Positions 26,288 to 35,136 are shown, counted from the first letter of the stretch. The stretch: DNA of 64,000 nt from Sphingomonas sp. TDK1 (GCF_001650735.1 NZ_LXVY01000029.1:45367-109366), one strand, 5' to 3'. Notes: generated from the sequence alone by a model not told the origin. Numbers and translations: made by a program.

Positions 26288-28084
26288 TCATCCGATCGGC
26301 GCGCACTTTGCTTCCAGCCACGCACGCTCGGCGCCCTCCAGCTGCGGGCCGACGATCGCCAGCACTTCGGCATGGTAGGCATCCAGCCAGGCGCGTTCCG
26401 CTGGGGTGAGCAGCTCCGCCAGGATCAGGCTGCGCTCGATCGGCGCGAAGGTGAGGGTTTCGAACGCCAGCATCGGCTTGTCGCCGCCGGGGATCGTCCG
26501 CTCGACGATGTGGACGAGGTTCTCGATCCGGATGCCGTATTCGCCCGCCTTGTAATAGCCCGGCTCGTTCGAGAGGAACATGCCCGCGCGCAGCGGCTCC
26601 AGCGCCTGGCCGCCGGGATAGGAAGGCGGCGCGATGCGCTGCGGTCCCTCGTGCACCGAAAGATAGGCGCCGACGCCGTGGCCGGTGCCATGCGCGAAAT
26701 CGAGCCCTGCCTCCCAGAGCGGCCGCCGGGCGAAGCCGTCGATCTGCGCGCCGGTGGTGCCATCCGGGAAGATCGCGGTGGCGATGGCGATATGGCCCTT
26801 CAGCACGCGGGTGAAACGGTCCCGCATCTCGTGGCTGGCCTCGCCGACCGGCATCACGCGGGTGACGTCGGTGGTGCCGTCGCCATATTGCCCGCCCGAA
26901 TCGATCAGGAACAGCTGGCCCCGCTCGATCGGCAGGCTCGATTCGTCGGTGACCTTGTAGTGCGGGATCGCGCCGTTCGGGCCGGTGGCGGAAATGGTGT
27001 CGAAGGACAGGTCCTTCAGCTTGCCCGTCGCCTCGCGGAATGCACGCAGCTTGTCCGCGGCGGACATCTCGGTGAGGCCGCCCTGCGGCGCGGTCTCCTC
27101 GAACCATTTCAGGAAGCGGCTGAGCGCGGCGCCGTCGCGCGCCTGCGCGGCCTTGTGGCCTGCGACTTCGGCGGCGTTCTTGATCGCCTTGGCGAGGATC
27201 GTCGGATCGCGCAGCGCAACGACGGTGGCGCCGCCGTCCTCCAGCGCATCGAAGATCGCCGAGACCGCGGTCCCCGGATCCGCGACCACGCGCTTGCCCG
27301 CGAAGCCGCTCAGCGCCGGCGCAAAGGCAGCGCGATCCTGGATGCGCACCGCGTTACCGAGATGCTGGCGCACCGCGTCGGTCACTTTTTCGGGCGCAAC
27401 GAACAGATCCGCGGTGCCATCGGCATGAATTACCGTATAGGCGAGCGCGACCGGCGTGTGCGTCACGTCGTCGCCGCGCACGTTGAACGTCCAGGCGATC
27501 GAATCGAGCGCGGCGATCACCACCGCATCGGCGTTGCGGGCCTGCAGCCAGTCGGCGATCTCGGCGCGCTTGGCGGCGGAGGACTTGCCGGCAAACGCCT
27601 CGTCGAGCACCGAGAGCGGCGCGTCGGAAGCGTCGGGCTGATCCGCCCAGACCGCGTCGATCGGGTTCCGCGTGACCGGCACCAGCGTGGCGCCCTTCTC
27701 CGCAAGCGCCGTTCGCGCGTCCTCCACCCAGGCGCGGGTGTGGAGCCAGGGATCATAGCCGATCCGGCCGCCGTTCGGTGCATGCGCGCCCAGCCAGTCC
27801 GCGACGCTGGTGGCGGGAACACCCACATATTCCCACTGCGCGGCCGAAACCTGCTGGCGGACCTGCAGCGTATAGCGTCCGTCGGTGAAGATCGCGGCTT
27901 CCTGCGGCAGCACTACCGCGGTGCCGGCCGATCCCTGAAAGCCGGTGAGCCAGGCCAGCCGTTGGGCATAGGCGCCGACATATTCGGACATGTGCTCATC
28001 GGTGAGCGGCACGACGAAGCCGTCGAGCGCGTCCTGCGCAAGTTGCGCGCGAAGGGCGTTCAGACGATCGGCATAGCTGGACAT
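26288..28084 (-). CDS. Xaa-Pro aminopeptidase (aminopeptidase P family, M24B)
   Basis: The 598-residue enzyme removes an N-terminal residue that precedes proline, in the cytosol. It has two creatinase-like N-terminal domains and a C-terminal pita-bread domain with the dimetal ligands: both Asp in LIDSGGQYGDGTTDVTR, His in GHGVGAYLSVHE, Glu in SNEPGYY and a later Glu. The roughly 600-residue form is the long type related to eukaryotic XPNPEP. Two ATG codons (28090 and 28084) are possible; AGGA lies 9 bases before the latter, so I chose it. Confidence 0.94.
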   Translation of the reverse strand: MSSYADRLNALRAQLAQDALDGFVVPLTDEHMSEYVGAYAQRLAWLTGFQGSAGTAVVLPQEAAIFTDGRYTLQVRQQVSAAQWEYVGVPATSVADWLGAHAPNGGRIGYDPWLHTRAWVEDARTALAEKGATLVPVTRNPIDAVWADQPDASDAPLSVLDEAFAGKSSAAKRAEIADWLQARNADAVVIAALDSIAWTFNVRGDDVTHTPVALAYTVIHADGTADLFVAPEKVTDAVRQHLGNAVRIQDRAAFAPALSGFAGKRVVADPGTAVSAIFDALEDGGATVVALRDPTILAKAIKNAAEVAGHKAAQARDGAALSRFLKWFEETAPQGGLTEMSAADKLRAFREATGKLKDLSFDTISATGPNGAIPHYKVTDESSLPIERGQLFLIDSGGQYGDGTTDVTRVMPVGEASHEMRDRFTRVLKGHIAIATAIFPDGTTGAQIDGFARRPLWEAGLDFAHGTGHGVGAYLSVHEGPQRIAPPSYPGGQALEPLRAGMFLSNEPGYYKAGEYGIRIENLVHIVERTIPGGDKPMLAFETLTFAPIERSLILAELLTPAERAWLDAYHAEVLAIVGPQLEGAERAWLEAKCAPIG

Positions 28085-28168
28085 ACGCATATTTCCTGCA
28101 TCTTCGGAGGCGGCGCGAAGGGCACCGCGGAATGGCCGGTTTCTGGCCGATGCAGGGGGATTTGGAAA

Positions 28169-28189
28169 GGGGCGGGACCCGCCCGCCCC
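28169..28189 (-). terminator. terminator of the glycine-zipper gene
   Basis: GGGGCGGG (28169-28176) and CCCGCCCC (28182-28189) form an 8-bp GC stem. On the minus strand it is followed by TTTCC, just downstream of the stop codon at 28200. Confidence 0.6.
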
Positions 28190-28199
28190 TCCTGGTCGC

Positions 28200-28520
28200 T
28201 CAGCGGCGGACCTTGACGTAGTAGCAGCGGTTCTTCGCGGTCATCGTGCGATCGATCGCGCGGCCGCCCAGTGCACCGGCGACACCGCCGGCTGCCGCAC
28301 CCAGCAGGCCGCCGCCGATGATTGCCGGACCCGCGACGGCACCGGCCACGCCGCCTGCGATCAGGCCGGCCTCGCCCTTGGACTTGCGGCACTTCTTCAC
28401 ATAGCGATAGCCGCGGCTGGACTTGCCTTCGTAGCGCGACTGAGCGCTGGCGACGCTGATCGGCATGGCGACCGGCATGACCAGTGCGAAGGCAGCGAGA
28501 GCGGCAATTGTCTTACGCAT
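28200..28520 (-). CDS. exported glycine-zipper protein
   Basis: The 106-residue protein has a Sec signal peptide (cleavage near residue 26, after ASA) and then a basic stretch with two cysteines (KKCRKSKG). The C-terminal half is a Gly-zipper 2TM-like segment (AGGVAGAVAGPAIIGGGLLG, then AAAGGVAGALGG) that could insert in or pack against a membrane. The family resembles Rick_17kDa/glycine-zipper proteins. Function is not known. It is divergently placed from the TonB-like gene. Confidence 0.8.
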   Translation of the reverse strand: MRKTIAALAAFALVMPVAMPISVASAQSRYEGKSSRGYRYVKKCRKSKGEAGLIAGGVAGAVAGPAIIGGGLLGAAAGGVAGALGGRAIDRTMTAKNRCYYVKVRR

Positions 28521-28614
28521 CGTGTGACCCCATCTTTCGGTTCGTGTTCGATGCGTATCAATGTGCCATGCCACATTTCGGTTGCATGAACCCGCAGCGA
28601 TCGGGGTGCAGCCG

Positions 28615-29349
28615 ATGATTTCTGGTGGCTTCCGTCTGCGCGGCGCGGCTGCGGCCATCGCGGTGGAGGCGCTGCTGGCGGCGCTGCTTTTCGCCGGTTT
28701 GCGGGCGCAGACGGTGCTGCGCGCCGATCCCGACGCCAGCCTGCTGAGTTTCGACGTGGCGCCCCCGCCGCCGCCTCCCGCACCGGAGCCCGCAAAGCGC
28801 CGCGCGGCACCGAAGGCCGAAGGGGCCGCCGCGCCGCCAAACCGGGTCTCCAAGGCCACCGAAGTGGTCGCGCCGCCGCCGCCGGTGCTGCTCAAGCCGC
28901 CGCCCGTGGTGACGGCGCCCAAGCCGGCGACCGCCAGCGATTCCTCCTCCGGTGCGGCGCCGGTCGCGGGGCCGGGCACCGGCGCGGGCGGGCAGGGCGA
29001 CGGGACCGGCAGCGGTGGTCGTGGTAACGGCGCAGGCGGTGGCGGCGGGGTGCCGTTGCGCTGGGTCGGGGGCCGGATCACCGATGGCGACTATCCCCGC
29101 GCGGCGCTGGAGGCAGGGGCGAGCGGCGTGGTGGGGTTGCGCTTCGTCGTGGGCGTGGACGGCCGCGTTTCGGACTGCGCCGTCACCCGATCGAGCGGCA
29201 ATCGCGATCTGGACGAAACGACCTGTCGGCTGATCCGCAAGCGCTTCCGCTATGTCCCCAGCAAGGATGCGGCGGGACGCCCCTATCCCGACACCGTCAC
29301 CGGCGAGCATCGCTGGGATTTGTACGACCGGCCGGACGCGGGGGAGTAG
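28615..29349 (+). CDS. TonB-family energy transducer-like protein
   Basis: The 244-residue protein has an N-terminal membrane anchor (about residues 10-29), a proline-rich spacer (APPPPPPAPEPAKRR and VAPPPPVLLKPPP), a glycine-rich linker around 120-150, and a C-terminal TonB fold (RITDGDYPRAALEAGASG and on). The C-terminal domain contains two cysteines (SDCAV and ETTCRLI) that could bridge. There is no exbB/exbD nearby, so it is an orphan transducer that must borrow a motor. The partner receptor is unknown. Confidence 0.86.
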   Translation: MISGGFRLRGAAAAIAVEALLAALLFAGLRAQTVLRADPDASLLSFDVAPPPPPPAPEPAKRRAAPKAEGAAAPPNRVSKATEVVAPPPPVLLKPPPVVTAPKPATASDSSSGAAPVAGPGTGAGGQGDGTGSGGRGNGAGGGGGVPLRWVGGRITDGDYPRAALEAGASGVVGLRFVVGVDGRVSDCAVTRSSGNRDLDETTCRLIRKRFRYVPSKDAAGRPYPDTVTGEHRWDLYDRPDAGE

Positions 29350-29411
29350 ACGTCCGTTCCCCCCAACCCCTCCTGCGTGCGGGTGGGGGGGGCGGATGCG
29401 CGCGCGGCTGG

Positions 29412-29705
29412 TTAGCCGCGCACCAGCGCGTCGATCGCGGCGGCAAGTTGCAGGTCGCGGGTCGATAGCCCGCCAGCGTCATGCGTGGTCAGCAGGATGT
29501 CCACCCGGTTCCACACATTCGACCATTCGGGATGGTGATCGGCCTTTTCAGCAATCAGCGCGACACGGGTCATGAAGGCGAATGCCTCGGCGAAATCGGC
29601 GAACAGGAAGCGGCGCGTGATCGCGTCACGTCCCGGTTCGTAGTTCCAGGCCGGCAAGGCCGCGAGCGATTCCTGCCGCAATCCATCGGTCAAACGCGCT
29701 ACCAT
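29412..29705 (-). CDS. phhB: 4a-hydroxytetrahydrobiopterin dehydratase (pterin-4-alpha-carbinolamine dehydratase)
   Basis: The 97-residue protein matches the PCD/DCoH family: FADFAEAFAFMTRVALIAEK in the middle and the active-site motif EKADHHPEWSNVWNRV near residue 54, then LTTHDAGGLSTRDLQLA. It recycles the pterin cofactor of aromatic amino acid hydroxylases in the cytosol. No phenylalanine hydroxylase gene is in the window. It is divergent from the metallopeptidase-ccmA-ccmB operon. Confidence 0.94.
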   Translation of the reverse strand: MVARLTDGLRQESLAALPAWNYEPGRDAITRRFLFADFAEAFAFMTRVALIAEKADHHPEWSNVWNRVDILLTTHDAGGLSTRDLQLAAAIDALVRG

Positions 29706-29754
29706 GGTATCCCCTCCTTGCTCCTGCTCTGCCGCTCCGCCTATGCATTCGGCC

Positions 29755-30159
29755 ATGCCGGAGCAAGCGCCAACCTTCGCCCCCGATGCGGCCCTGATCG
29801 AACGCCTTGCCCGCGCGGCACTGGCGCGCATTCCCGAGCCGTTCCAGGCGCATCTCGCGGATGTGGTACTGCTGGTCGAGGAGTTCGCCGACGAGGAGAC
29901 ACTCGACACGCTGGGCATCGATGACCCCTTCGCCCTTAGCGGCCTGTACCATGGCCGGCCGATCGGCGAAAAATCGGCGTTCGATTCCGGCGGCTTGCCG
30001 GATCGCATCCATTTGTATCGCCGTGCCATCCTCGACGAATGGGTGGAGACGGGCGAGGCGCTGGAGCGGCTGGTGCATCATGTCGTGGTGCACGAGGTGG
30101 GTCATCATTTCGGCCTGTCGGACGACGACATGCATGCGCTGGAAGACGCTGCCGATTGA
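29755..30159 (+). CDS. small zincin-type metallopeptidase family protein (DUF1025-like)
   Basis: The 134-residue protein has the HExxH zinc motif as VVHEVGHHFGLSDDD near residue 112, with the third ligand probably the Asp or His that follows, as in the minimal metalloproteases. The upstream half is helical (LIERLARAALARIPEPF). Homologues are often annotated metallopeptidase family protein. The start is uncertain: ATG 29755 or ATG 29743. The stop codon overlaps the TTG start of ccmA (TTGA). Confidence 0.83.
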   Translation: MPEQAPTFAPDAALIERLARAALARIPEPFQAHLADVVLLVEEFADEETLDTLGIDDPFALSGLYHGRPIGEKSAFDSGGLPDRIHLYRRAILDEWVETGEALERLVHHVVVHEVGHHFGLSDDDMHALEDAAD

Positions 30160-30725
30160 CCCCCGGCCTCGCCTTTGAAGACGTGACCTGTTTGCGGGGC
30201 GGCCGGCTCCTGTTCGAGGGGCTGCGCTTCACGCTGGGCGCCGGGGAGGCCGGGCTGGTGCTGGGGCCCAACGGCGTCGGCAAGTCGAGCCTGATCCGCA
30301 TTGCCGCCGGGCTGCTTGCTCCGCTGGGCGGCCGGGTGACGGGGGAGGGTGCGCGGGCGCTGCTGAGCGAAACCGCCGCGCTGGACGCGGAGCGGACGCT
30401 GTCCGGCGCGCTCGGTTTCTGGGCCGGGCTCGACGGGCGCGGGGCGGCGGTGGCCGGGGCCCTGGAGCAGGTGGGACTTGCGGACATCGCTGATGTACCG
30501 GTGCGGCTGCTCTCCACGGGCCAGCGCCGGCGGGCGGCGTTCGCGCGAGTGCTGGCGAGCGGCGCGCCCGTATGGCTGCTCGACGAGCCGGCCAACGGCC
30601 TCGATGCCGCCTCGGTCGCTATGCTGGAGGCGCGGATCGCGACGCACCGTGCAGGCGGCGGCATCGTGCTGGTCGCGACGCACCAGACTATCGCACTGCC
30701 GGGCGCGCAGGAGATCAAACTGTGA
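30156..30725 (+). CDS. ccmA: heme exporter ATP-binding protein CcmA
   Basis: The 189-residue ABC ATPase has Walker A GPNGVGKSS near residue 36, signature STGQRRR near 121 and Walker B WLLDEPANGLD near 142. It works with CcmB in cytochrome c maturation, releasing holo-CcmE. The start is TTG at 30156, overlapping the upstream stop, because the family N-terminus (LAFEDVTCLRGGRLLFEGL) begins right there. The gene overlaps ccmB by 4 bases (GTGA). It is slightly shorter than the usual 200 residues. Confidence 0.9.
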   Translation: MTPGLAFEDVTCLRGGRLLFEGLRFTLGAGEAGLVLGPNGVGKSSLIRIAAGLLAPLGGRVTGEGARALLSETAALDAERTLSGALGFWAGLDGRGAAVAGALEQVGLADIADVPVRLLSTGQRRRAAFARVLASGAPVWLLDEPANGLDAASVAMLEARIATHRAGGGIVLVATHQTIALPGAQEIKL

Positions 30726-31357
30726 CCGCCCTGGTGTGGCGCGAGCTGCGGCGCGCCTGGAGCAGCGGCGGGCTGGTGCTGCCGATCGCCTTTTTTCTGC
30801 TGGTCGCGATCCTGTTTCCGTTCGCGGTCGGGCCCGATGGGCGCCTGCTCGCGCGGATCGGCGGCGGCGTGATCTGGGCGGCCGCGCTGCTCGCGGCGCT
30901 GCTCCCGGTGGAGCGGCTGGTGACGCCGGATGCCGATAGTGGCGTCCTCGATCAGCTGGTCGTGCGTGGCTTCTCGGACGTCGGGATCGCCGCCGCCAAG
31001 ATGCTGGGCCATTGGCTGGGTTTCGGACCTGCGCTGCTTGCGGCGACCTGCGTGGCCGCGGCGCTCCTGCATGTGCCGGGTCCGGCGCTGGGGACGATCC
31101 TGATCGGGCTGGCGATCGGCACGCCGGGTCTCGCCGCGCTGGGCGTGGCGACGGCGGCGCTGGTGGCGGGATTGCGTGGCGCGGGCGCCCTGGCGGGACT
31201 GGTGATGCTGCCGTTCGCGGTGCCGCTGCTGATCTTCGGCGCGGGCGCCACCGGCGGCGAGCCGGGCGCGATCAAGCTGCTCGCGGCGATCAGCCTGCTG
31301 CTGGTGGCGGGCTGCCCGTTCGTGGCGGGCGCTGCGATGCGGATGGGGCGGGGATAG
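30722..31357 (+). CDS. ccmB: heme exporter permease CcmB
   Basis: The 211-residue integral membrane protein has six predicted transmembrane helices and starts MTALVWRELRRAWSSGG, typical of CcmB. It forms the membrane part of the CcmAB transporter for c-type cytochrome assembly. The start is a GTG overlapping the ccmA stop. Other ccm genes (C, E, F, H) do not follow; the gene is bounded by an intergenic palindrome and convergent pyk. Confidence 0.92.
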   Translation: MTALVWRELRRAWSSGGLVLPIAFFLLVAILFPFAVGPDGRLLARIGGGVIWAAALLAALLPVERLVTPDADSGVLDQLVVRGFSDVGIAAAKMLGHWLGFGPALLAATCVAAALLHVPGPALGTILIGLAIGTPGLAALGVATAALVAGLRGAGALAGLVMLPFAVPLLIFGAGATGGEPGAIKLLAAISLLLVAGCPFVAGAAMRMGRG

Positions 31358-31366
31358 GAAGCGCTC

Positions 31367-31495
31367 AATCCTCCCCCGCCAGGGGGAGGTGGCGCCGAAG
31401 GCGACGGAGGGGGAGGATGCCAGAACTTATAGGCCGGCGTGCTTCCTCCCCTCCGCCAGGCTGCGCCTGACACCTCCCCCTGGCGGGGGAAGATT
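31367..31495. repeat. C/G-rich paired palindrome between ccmB and pyk
   Basis: The left half starts AATCCTCCCCCGCCAGGGGG at 31367 and continues AGGTGGCGCC. The right half ends with its inverse (CCTCCCCCTGGCGGGGGAAG, then ATT at 31495). Both halves are themselves hairpins. The unique middle is CAGAACTTATAGGCCGGC. The architecture (hairpin-middle-hairpin) is the same as in the elements at 19386 and 53551, but with a different arm sequence. Confidence 0.85.
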
Positions 31496-31503
31496 ATGGT
31501 CGC

Positions 31504-32973
31504 TCAGTTCCCTTCCGGGCCGGTATAGTTGGCCAGCTCGTCGCCGAGCAGGGTCACCACGTGCAGCACGTTGGTCGAACCCGGCGTCTTGAACGGCACG
31601 CCGGCGCAGACGATCACGCGATCGCCTGCCTTGGCGAGGCCGTGGCGGAGCGCCATGCGCTTGGCCTTGGCGACCATTTCCTCGAACGAGTCGACATCGC
31701 GCGTGTTCACCGCATGCGTGCCCCACAGCAGGCCAAGTCGGCGCGCCGTGTCGCGTTCCGGGGTGAGCACCAGGATCGGCACCAGCGGCCGCTCGCGGGC
31801 GATGCGCCGCGCGGTCGAGCCCGAGCTGGTGAAGCAGATAATGGCCGAGGCCGACACCGTCGCCGCGATGTTCTTCGCCGCTTCGGCAAGCGCGTCGGCG
31901 GTCGTCGGATCGGGCTTGGTGACGGTGAAGTGGACGCGGTCGCCATGCGCCGGATCACGCTCCACCGCATCGGCGATCGAGTTCATCATCGACACCGATT
32001 CGACCGGCCACTTGCCTGCGGCGCTCTCGGCCGAAAGCATGATCGCGTCGGCGCCGTCATACACCGCGGTCGCCACGTCCGACACTTCGGCGCGGGTGGG
32101 CGAGGGGCTCTCGATCATCGATTCGAGCATCTGCGTCGCGACGATCACCGGGCGGCCCAGGCGGCGCGCCGATTCGACGATGCGCTTCTGCAGCGGCGGC
32201 ACCTGCTGCGGCGGCAGCTCAACGCCGAGATCGCCGCGTGCGACCATCACGCCGTCGCACTGCTCGAGGATCTCCTCGAGGCGGGCGATGGCCGACGGCT
32301 TCTCGATTTTGGCGAGCAGGGCGGCCTTGCCGCCGATCAGACGGCGGGCTTCCATCAGATCCTCGGGGCGCTGGACGAAGCTGAGCGCGATCCAGTCCGC
32401 GCCCTGCTCGACCGCGAAGCTGAGGTCGCTGCGGTCCTTCTCGGTCAGCGCAGCGAGCGGCAGCACCATGTCGGGCACATTGAGGCCCTTGTTATTCGAG
32501 AGCGGGCCGCCGACCTCGACGATCGTGGTCAGCCGGTCGGGTGCGACGTCGGTCACGCGCAGCACCAGCTTGCCATCGTCGAGCAGCAGGCGGGCATCGG
32601 GGTGCGCGGCTTCGAAAATCTCGCGGTGCGGCAGCTCGACGCGGGTGGCGTCGCCCGGCGTGGGATCGCGGTCGAGCGTGAACTGGTGGCCGGTGACGAG
32701 CATGACCTTGCCGTCGGCGAACTTGCCGACCCGCAGCTTCGGCCCCTGAAGGTCGGCGAGGATCGTGGTCGGGCGACCGGTGATCGCCTCCATGCCGCGG
32801 ATCGCCTCGAACAGCGGAATCTTCGAGGCCTGGTCGCCATGGCTCATGTTGATGCGGAACGCATCGGCGCCGGCCCGAAACAGCTTCTCGATCATTTCGG
32901 GGGACGCGCTGGCGGGTCCCAAAGTTGCCAGTACGCGCACCTTGCGCGAGCGGGGGGAGATCGCCTGTGTCAT
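31504..32973 (-). CDS. pyk: pyruvate kinase
   Basis: The 489-residue enzyme transfers phosphate from phosphoenolpyruvate to ADP, giving pyruvate and ATP. Visible motifs are ATLGPAS near residue 16, FRINMSHGD near 39, LLAKIEKPSAI near 215 (catalytic Lys) and VMVARGDLGVELP near 239. The C-terminal allosteric domain is complete. I chose ATG 32973 (MTQAISPRSRKVRV); the frame extends upstream without similarity. It is divergent from the DUF1244 gene. Confidence 0.96.
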   Translation of the reverse strand: MTQAISPRSRKVRVLATLGPASASPEMIEKLFRAGADAFRINMSHGDQASKIPLFEAIRGMEAITGRPTTILADLQGPKLRVGKFADGKVMLVTGHQFTLDRDPTPGDATRVELPHREIFEAAHPDARLLLDDGKLVLRVTDVAPDRLTTIVEVGGPLSNNKGLNVPDMVLPLAALTEKDRSDLSFAVEQGADWIALSFVQRPEDLMEARRLIGGKAALLAKIEKPSAIARLEEILEQCDGVMVARGDLGVELPPQQVPPLQKRIVESARRLGRPVIVATQMLESMIESPSPTRAEVSDVATAVYDGADAIMLSAESAAGKWPVESVSMMNSIADAVERDPAHGDRVHFTVTKPDPTTADALAEAAKNIAATVSASAIICFTSSGSTARRIARERPLVPILVLTPERDTARRLGLLWGTHAVNTRDVDSFEEMVAKAKRMALRHGLAKAGDRVIVCAGVPFKTPGSTNVLHVVTLLGDELANYTGPEGN

Positions 32974-33045
32974 CGTTGTCTTCCTCGGCTTGTGCGTGCC
33001 CGCCTCTAGCCCCAAATGCGTTAACATCAACTGCGGAGGTGCCAA

Positions 33046-33420
33046 ATGGATGAACTAGATCGCCTGGATGACGCAACAGCGGCCAAAGCGTTCCGTCGGC
33101 TGGTGCGGCATTTGCGGCATCGGCACGACGCCCAGAACATTGATCTGATGGGTCTTTCGGGCTTTTGTCGGAACTGCCTGGGCGACTGGATCCACGAGGC
33201 GGATCCGAGCATCGCCAAGGCCGACGCGCGGCGAATCGTCTACGGGATGGAGCAATCCGAGTGGAAGGCGAAGTACCAGAGCGAGGCGACGCCCGAGCAA
33301 TTGGCGCGCATGGAAGAGAGCCTGAAGAAGAACGAGGGCCGCGACGATGCGCTCGACGAGGCGCTTGACGAGAGCTTCCCGGCCAGTGATCCTCCCAGCA
33401 TGACCGACCCCCACGCCTGA
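33046..33420 (+). CDS. DUF1244 family protein
   Basis: The 124-residue protein carries the DUF1244 core at about residues 5-90, including the signature DAQNIDLMGLSGFCRNCLGDW with two cysteines and the YGMEQSEWKAKYQ segment. It has an added acidic C-terminus (LDEALDESFPASDPPS), a tail also seen on other proteobacterial proteins. No activity is known for the family. The gene adjoins pyk (divergent) and lies ahead of an amidohydrolase and gapR, a neighbourhood common in alphaproteobacteria as I recall. Confidence 0.88.
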   Translation: MDELDRLDDATAAKAFRRLVRHLRHRHDAQNIDLMGLSGFCRNCLGDWIHEADPSIAKADARRIVYGMEQSEWKAKYQSEATPEQLARMEESLKKNEGRDDALDEALDESFPASDPPSMTDPHA

Positions 33421-33447
33421 GTTGGGGGCGACAGGGGGAGACGGGCA

Positions 33448-34779
33448 TTGAAGACGTTGCTGCTGGCCGCGCTGTCCTGTTCCGTGGCCGTTCCCGCCCT
33501 TGCCCAATCTTCCTCCAAGGTCACCTATGTCCAGGCCGGGCGCCTGCTCGACCGGCCCGGCCAGGCGCCGCGCGGCGCCAGTACGCTGATCCTGCGCGAC
33601 GGCAAGGTCGCCGAGGTGCGCGACGGCTTTGTCGCGCCCGAGGCGGGGGCGACCCTGGTCGATCTGCGCGACAAGTTCGTCCTGCCGGGGCTGATCGACC
33701 TGCACGTCCACCTCTTCTCCGAGGGTGACCCGGTGAAGGAGCGGATGAACGCGCTCACCGAAGACGAGGCCGACGAATTCGTCATCGGCATCGAGGATGC
33801 GCGGCGCGATCTGGAGGCGGGCTTCACCACGGTCCGCGACCTCGGCAGCAATCCCCGCGCGATCCGGGCCCTGCGCGACGCGGTGGAGCGCGGCGCGATC
33901 GCGGGACCGCGAATCGTCAATGCCGGGCGGATGATCTCGGTCTCGGGCGGGCATGGCGACGGCACCAACGGGCTTGCCGAGGAATTCGCCGAGGCGGTGG
34001 CACACCGCCAGATCAATACCTGCGACGGCGCCGATGATTGCCGCCGCGCCGTGCGGCAGCAGATCGGGCTGGGCGCACAGGCGATCAAGTTCGCCGCGAC
34101 CGGGGGCGTGCTTTCCAACGTCGCCGGGGGCCTCGGCAAGCAGATGTCCGACGAGGAGATGAAGGCGATCGTCGACACGGCGCACGCCTTTGGCCGTCGT
34201 GTCGCGGTCCACGCCCATGCCGCCGAAGGCGTGCGCGGTGCGGTGGAGGCGGGGGCCGATTCGATCGAACATGGCAGCTTCCTCGACGATGCGACGATCG
34301 CCGCGATGAAGGCACACGGCACCTGGCTCGTCCCGACAATGATCGCGCCGGTGACCGCGCTCGCCAATGCCCGGGCGGGCAAGCTGCCGCCCGCCACCAT
34401 CCCCAAGGCCGAAGCGGCCGCCGCGGCAGCGGCCGCCAGCCATGCCCGAGCGATCAAGGCGGGGGTGAAGATCGCGTTCGGCACGGATACCGGCGTGTCG
34501 CGGCACGGCGAGAACGCCAGAGAGTTCGCGCTGCTCGTCCGCGCGGGGCTGACCCCGGCGGGGGCGATTCGCGCGGCGACACTGGACGCCGCCGACGCGC
34601 TCGGTCGCAAGGACCAGCTCGGTTCGCTCGAACCGGGCAAGGCAGCGGACCTGATCGCGGTGGCGGGCGATCCGCTGCAGGACGTGACCGTGCTGGAACA
34701 TGTCGACACGGTTGTCCGAAGCGGCGTGGTGCACAAGCTGGGCGGCAAGCGGCAGGTCTTCCCGCAGGACGGTGGTTGA
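33448..34779 (+). CDS. secreted metal-dependent amidohydrolase, prolidase/imidazolonepropionase-like
   Basis: The 443-residue protein has a Sec signal (cleavage after VPALAQ near residue 20) and a TIM-barrel amidohydrolase domain. Metal ligands are visible: LIDLHVHLF near 78, a carbamylated-Lys candidate in QAIKFAATGG near 212, VAVHAHAAEG near 252, IEHGSF near 273 and FGTDTG near 348. Relatives hydrolyse Xaa-Pro or other C-terminal dipeptides (Sgx9260-type carboxypeptidases). The start is TTG at 33448 with GGGGGAG upstream. It follows DUF1244 by 27 bases. Confidence 0.88.
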   Translation: MKTLLLAALSCSVAVPALAQSSSKVTYVQAGRLLDRPGQAPRGASTLILRDGKVAEVRDGFVAPEAGATLVDLRDKFVLPGLIDLHVHLFSEGDPVKERMNALTEDEADEFVIGIEDARRDLEAGFTTVRDLGSNPRAIRALRDAVERGAIAGPRIVNAGRMISVSGGHGDGTNGLAEEFAEAVAHRQINTCDGADDCRRAVRQQIGLGAQAIKFAATGGVLSNVAGGLGKQMSDEEMKAIVDTAHAFGRRVAVHAHAAEGVRGAVEAGADSIEHGSFLDDATIAAMKAHGTWLVPTMIAPVTALANARAGKLPPATIPKAEAAAAAAAASHARAIKAGVKIAFGTDTGVSRHGENAREFALLVRAGLTPAGAIRAATLDAADALGRKDQLGSLEPGKAADLIAVAGDPLQDVTVLEHVDTVVRSGVVHKLGGKRQVFPQDGG

Positions 34780-34899
34780 GCGCGGGCGTCGGCTGGCGTA
34801 CAGGGCCCGCCGGATTCCTTTCCTTTCGGACGATCCGACCTGCGCGACTCTCGCGCGGCGTGCCTCGTCCGATCCCATGCTTCAGGAGCTAGAACACCC

Positions 34900-35136
34900 A
34901 TGTCCGACAATATTTCCGCCGAGCAGCTCCGCCTCCTGATCGAGCGTGTCGAGCGTCTCGAAGAGGAGAAGAAGGGCATCGCCGACGACATCAAGGACGT
35001 CTATGCCGAAGCCAAGTCGACCGGCTTCGACGTGAAGACGATGCGCACCATCGTCCGCCTGCGGAAGATGGAAAAGCATCACCGCGAAGAGGCCGAGATG
35101 CTGCTCGAAACCTACAAGCAGGCGCTGGGCATCTAA
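34900..35136 (+). CDS. gapR: GapR-like nucleoid protein (DUF2312)
   Basis: The 78-residue protein matches DUF2312: a long helix with RLLIERVERLEEEKKGIADD, then DVYAEAKSTGFDVKTMRTIVR and RLRKMEKHHREEAEMLLETYK. In Caulobacter this family member, GapR, clamps around overtwisted AT-rich DNA ahead of polymerases and aids topoisomerases. All-helical, basic in the second half, no signal. It lies between the amidohydrolase and yebC on the same strand, 84 bases before yebC. Confidence 0.92.
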   Translation: MSDNISAEQLRLLIERVERLEEEKKGIADDIKDVYAEAKSTGFDVKTMRTIVRLRKMEKHHREEAEMLLETYKQALGI

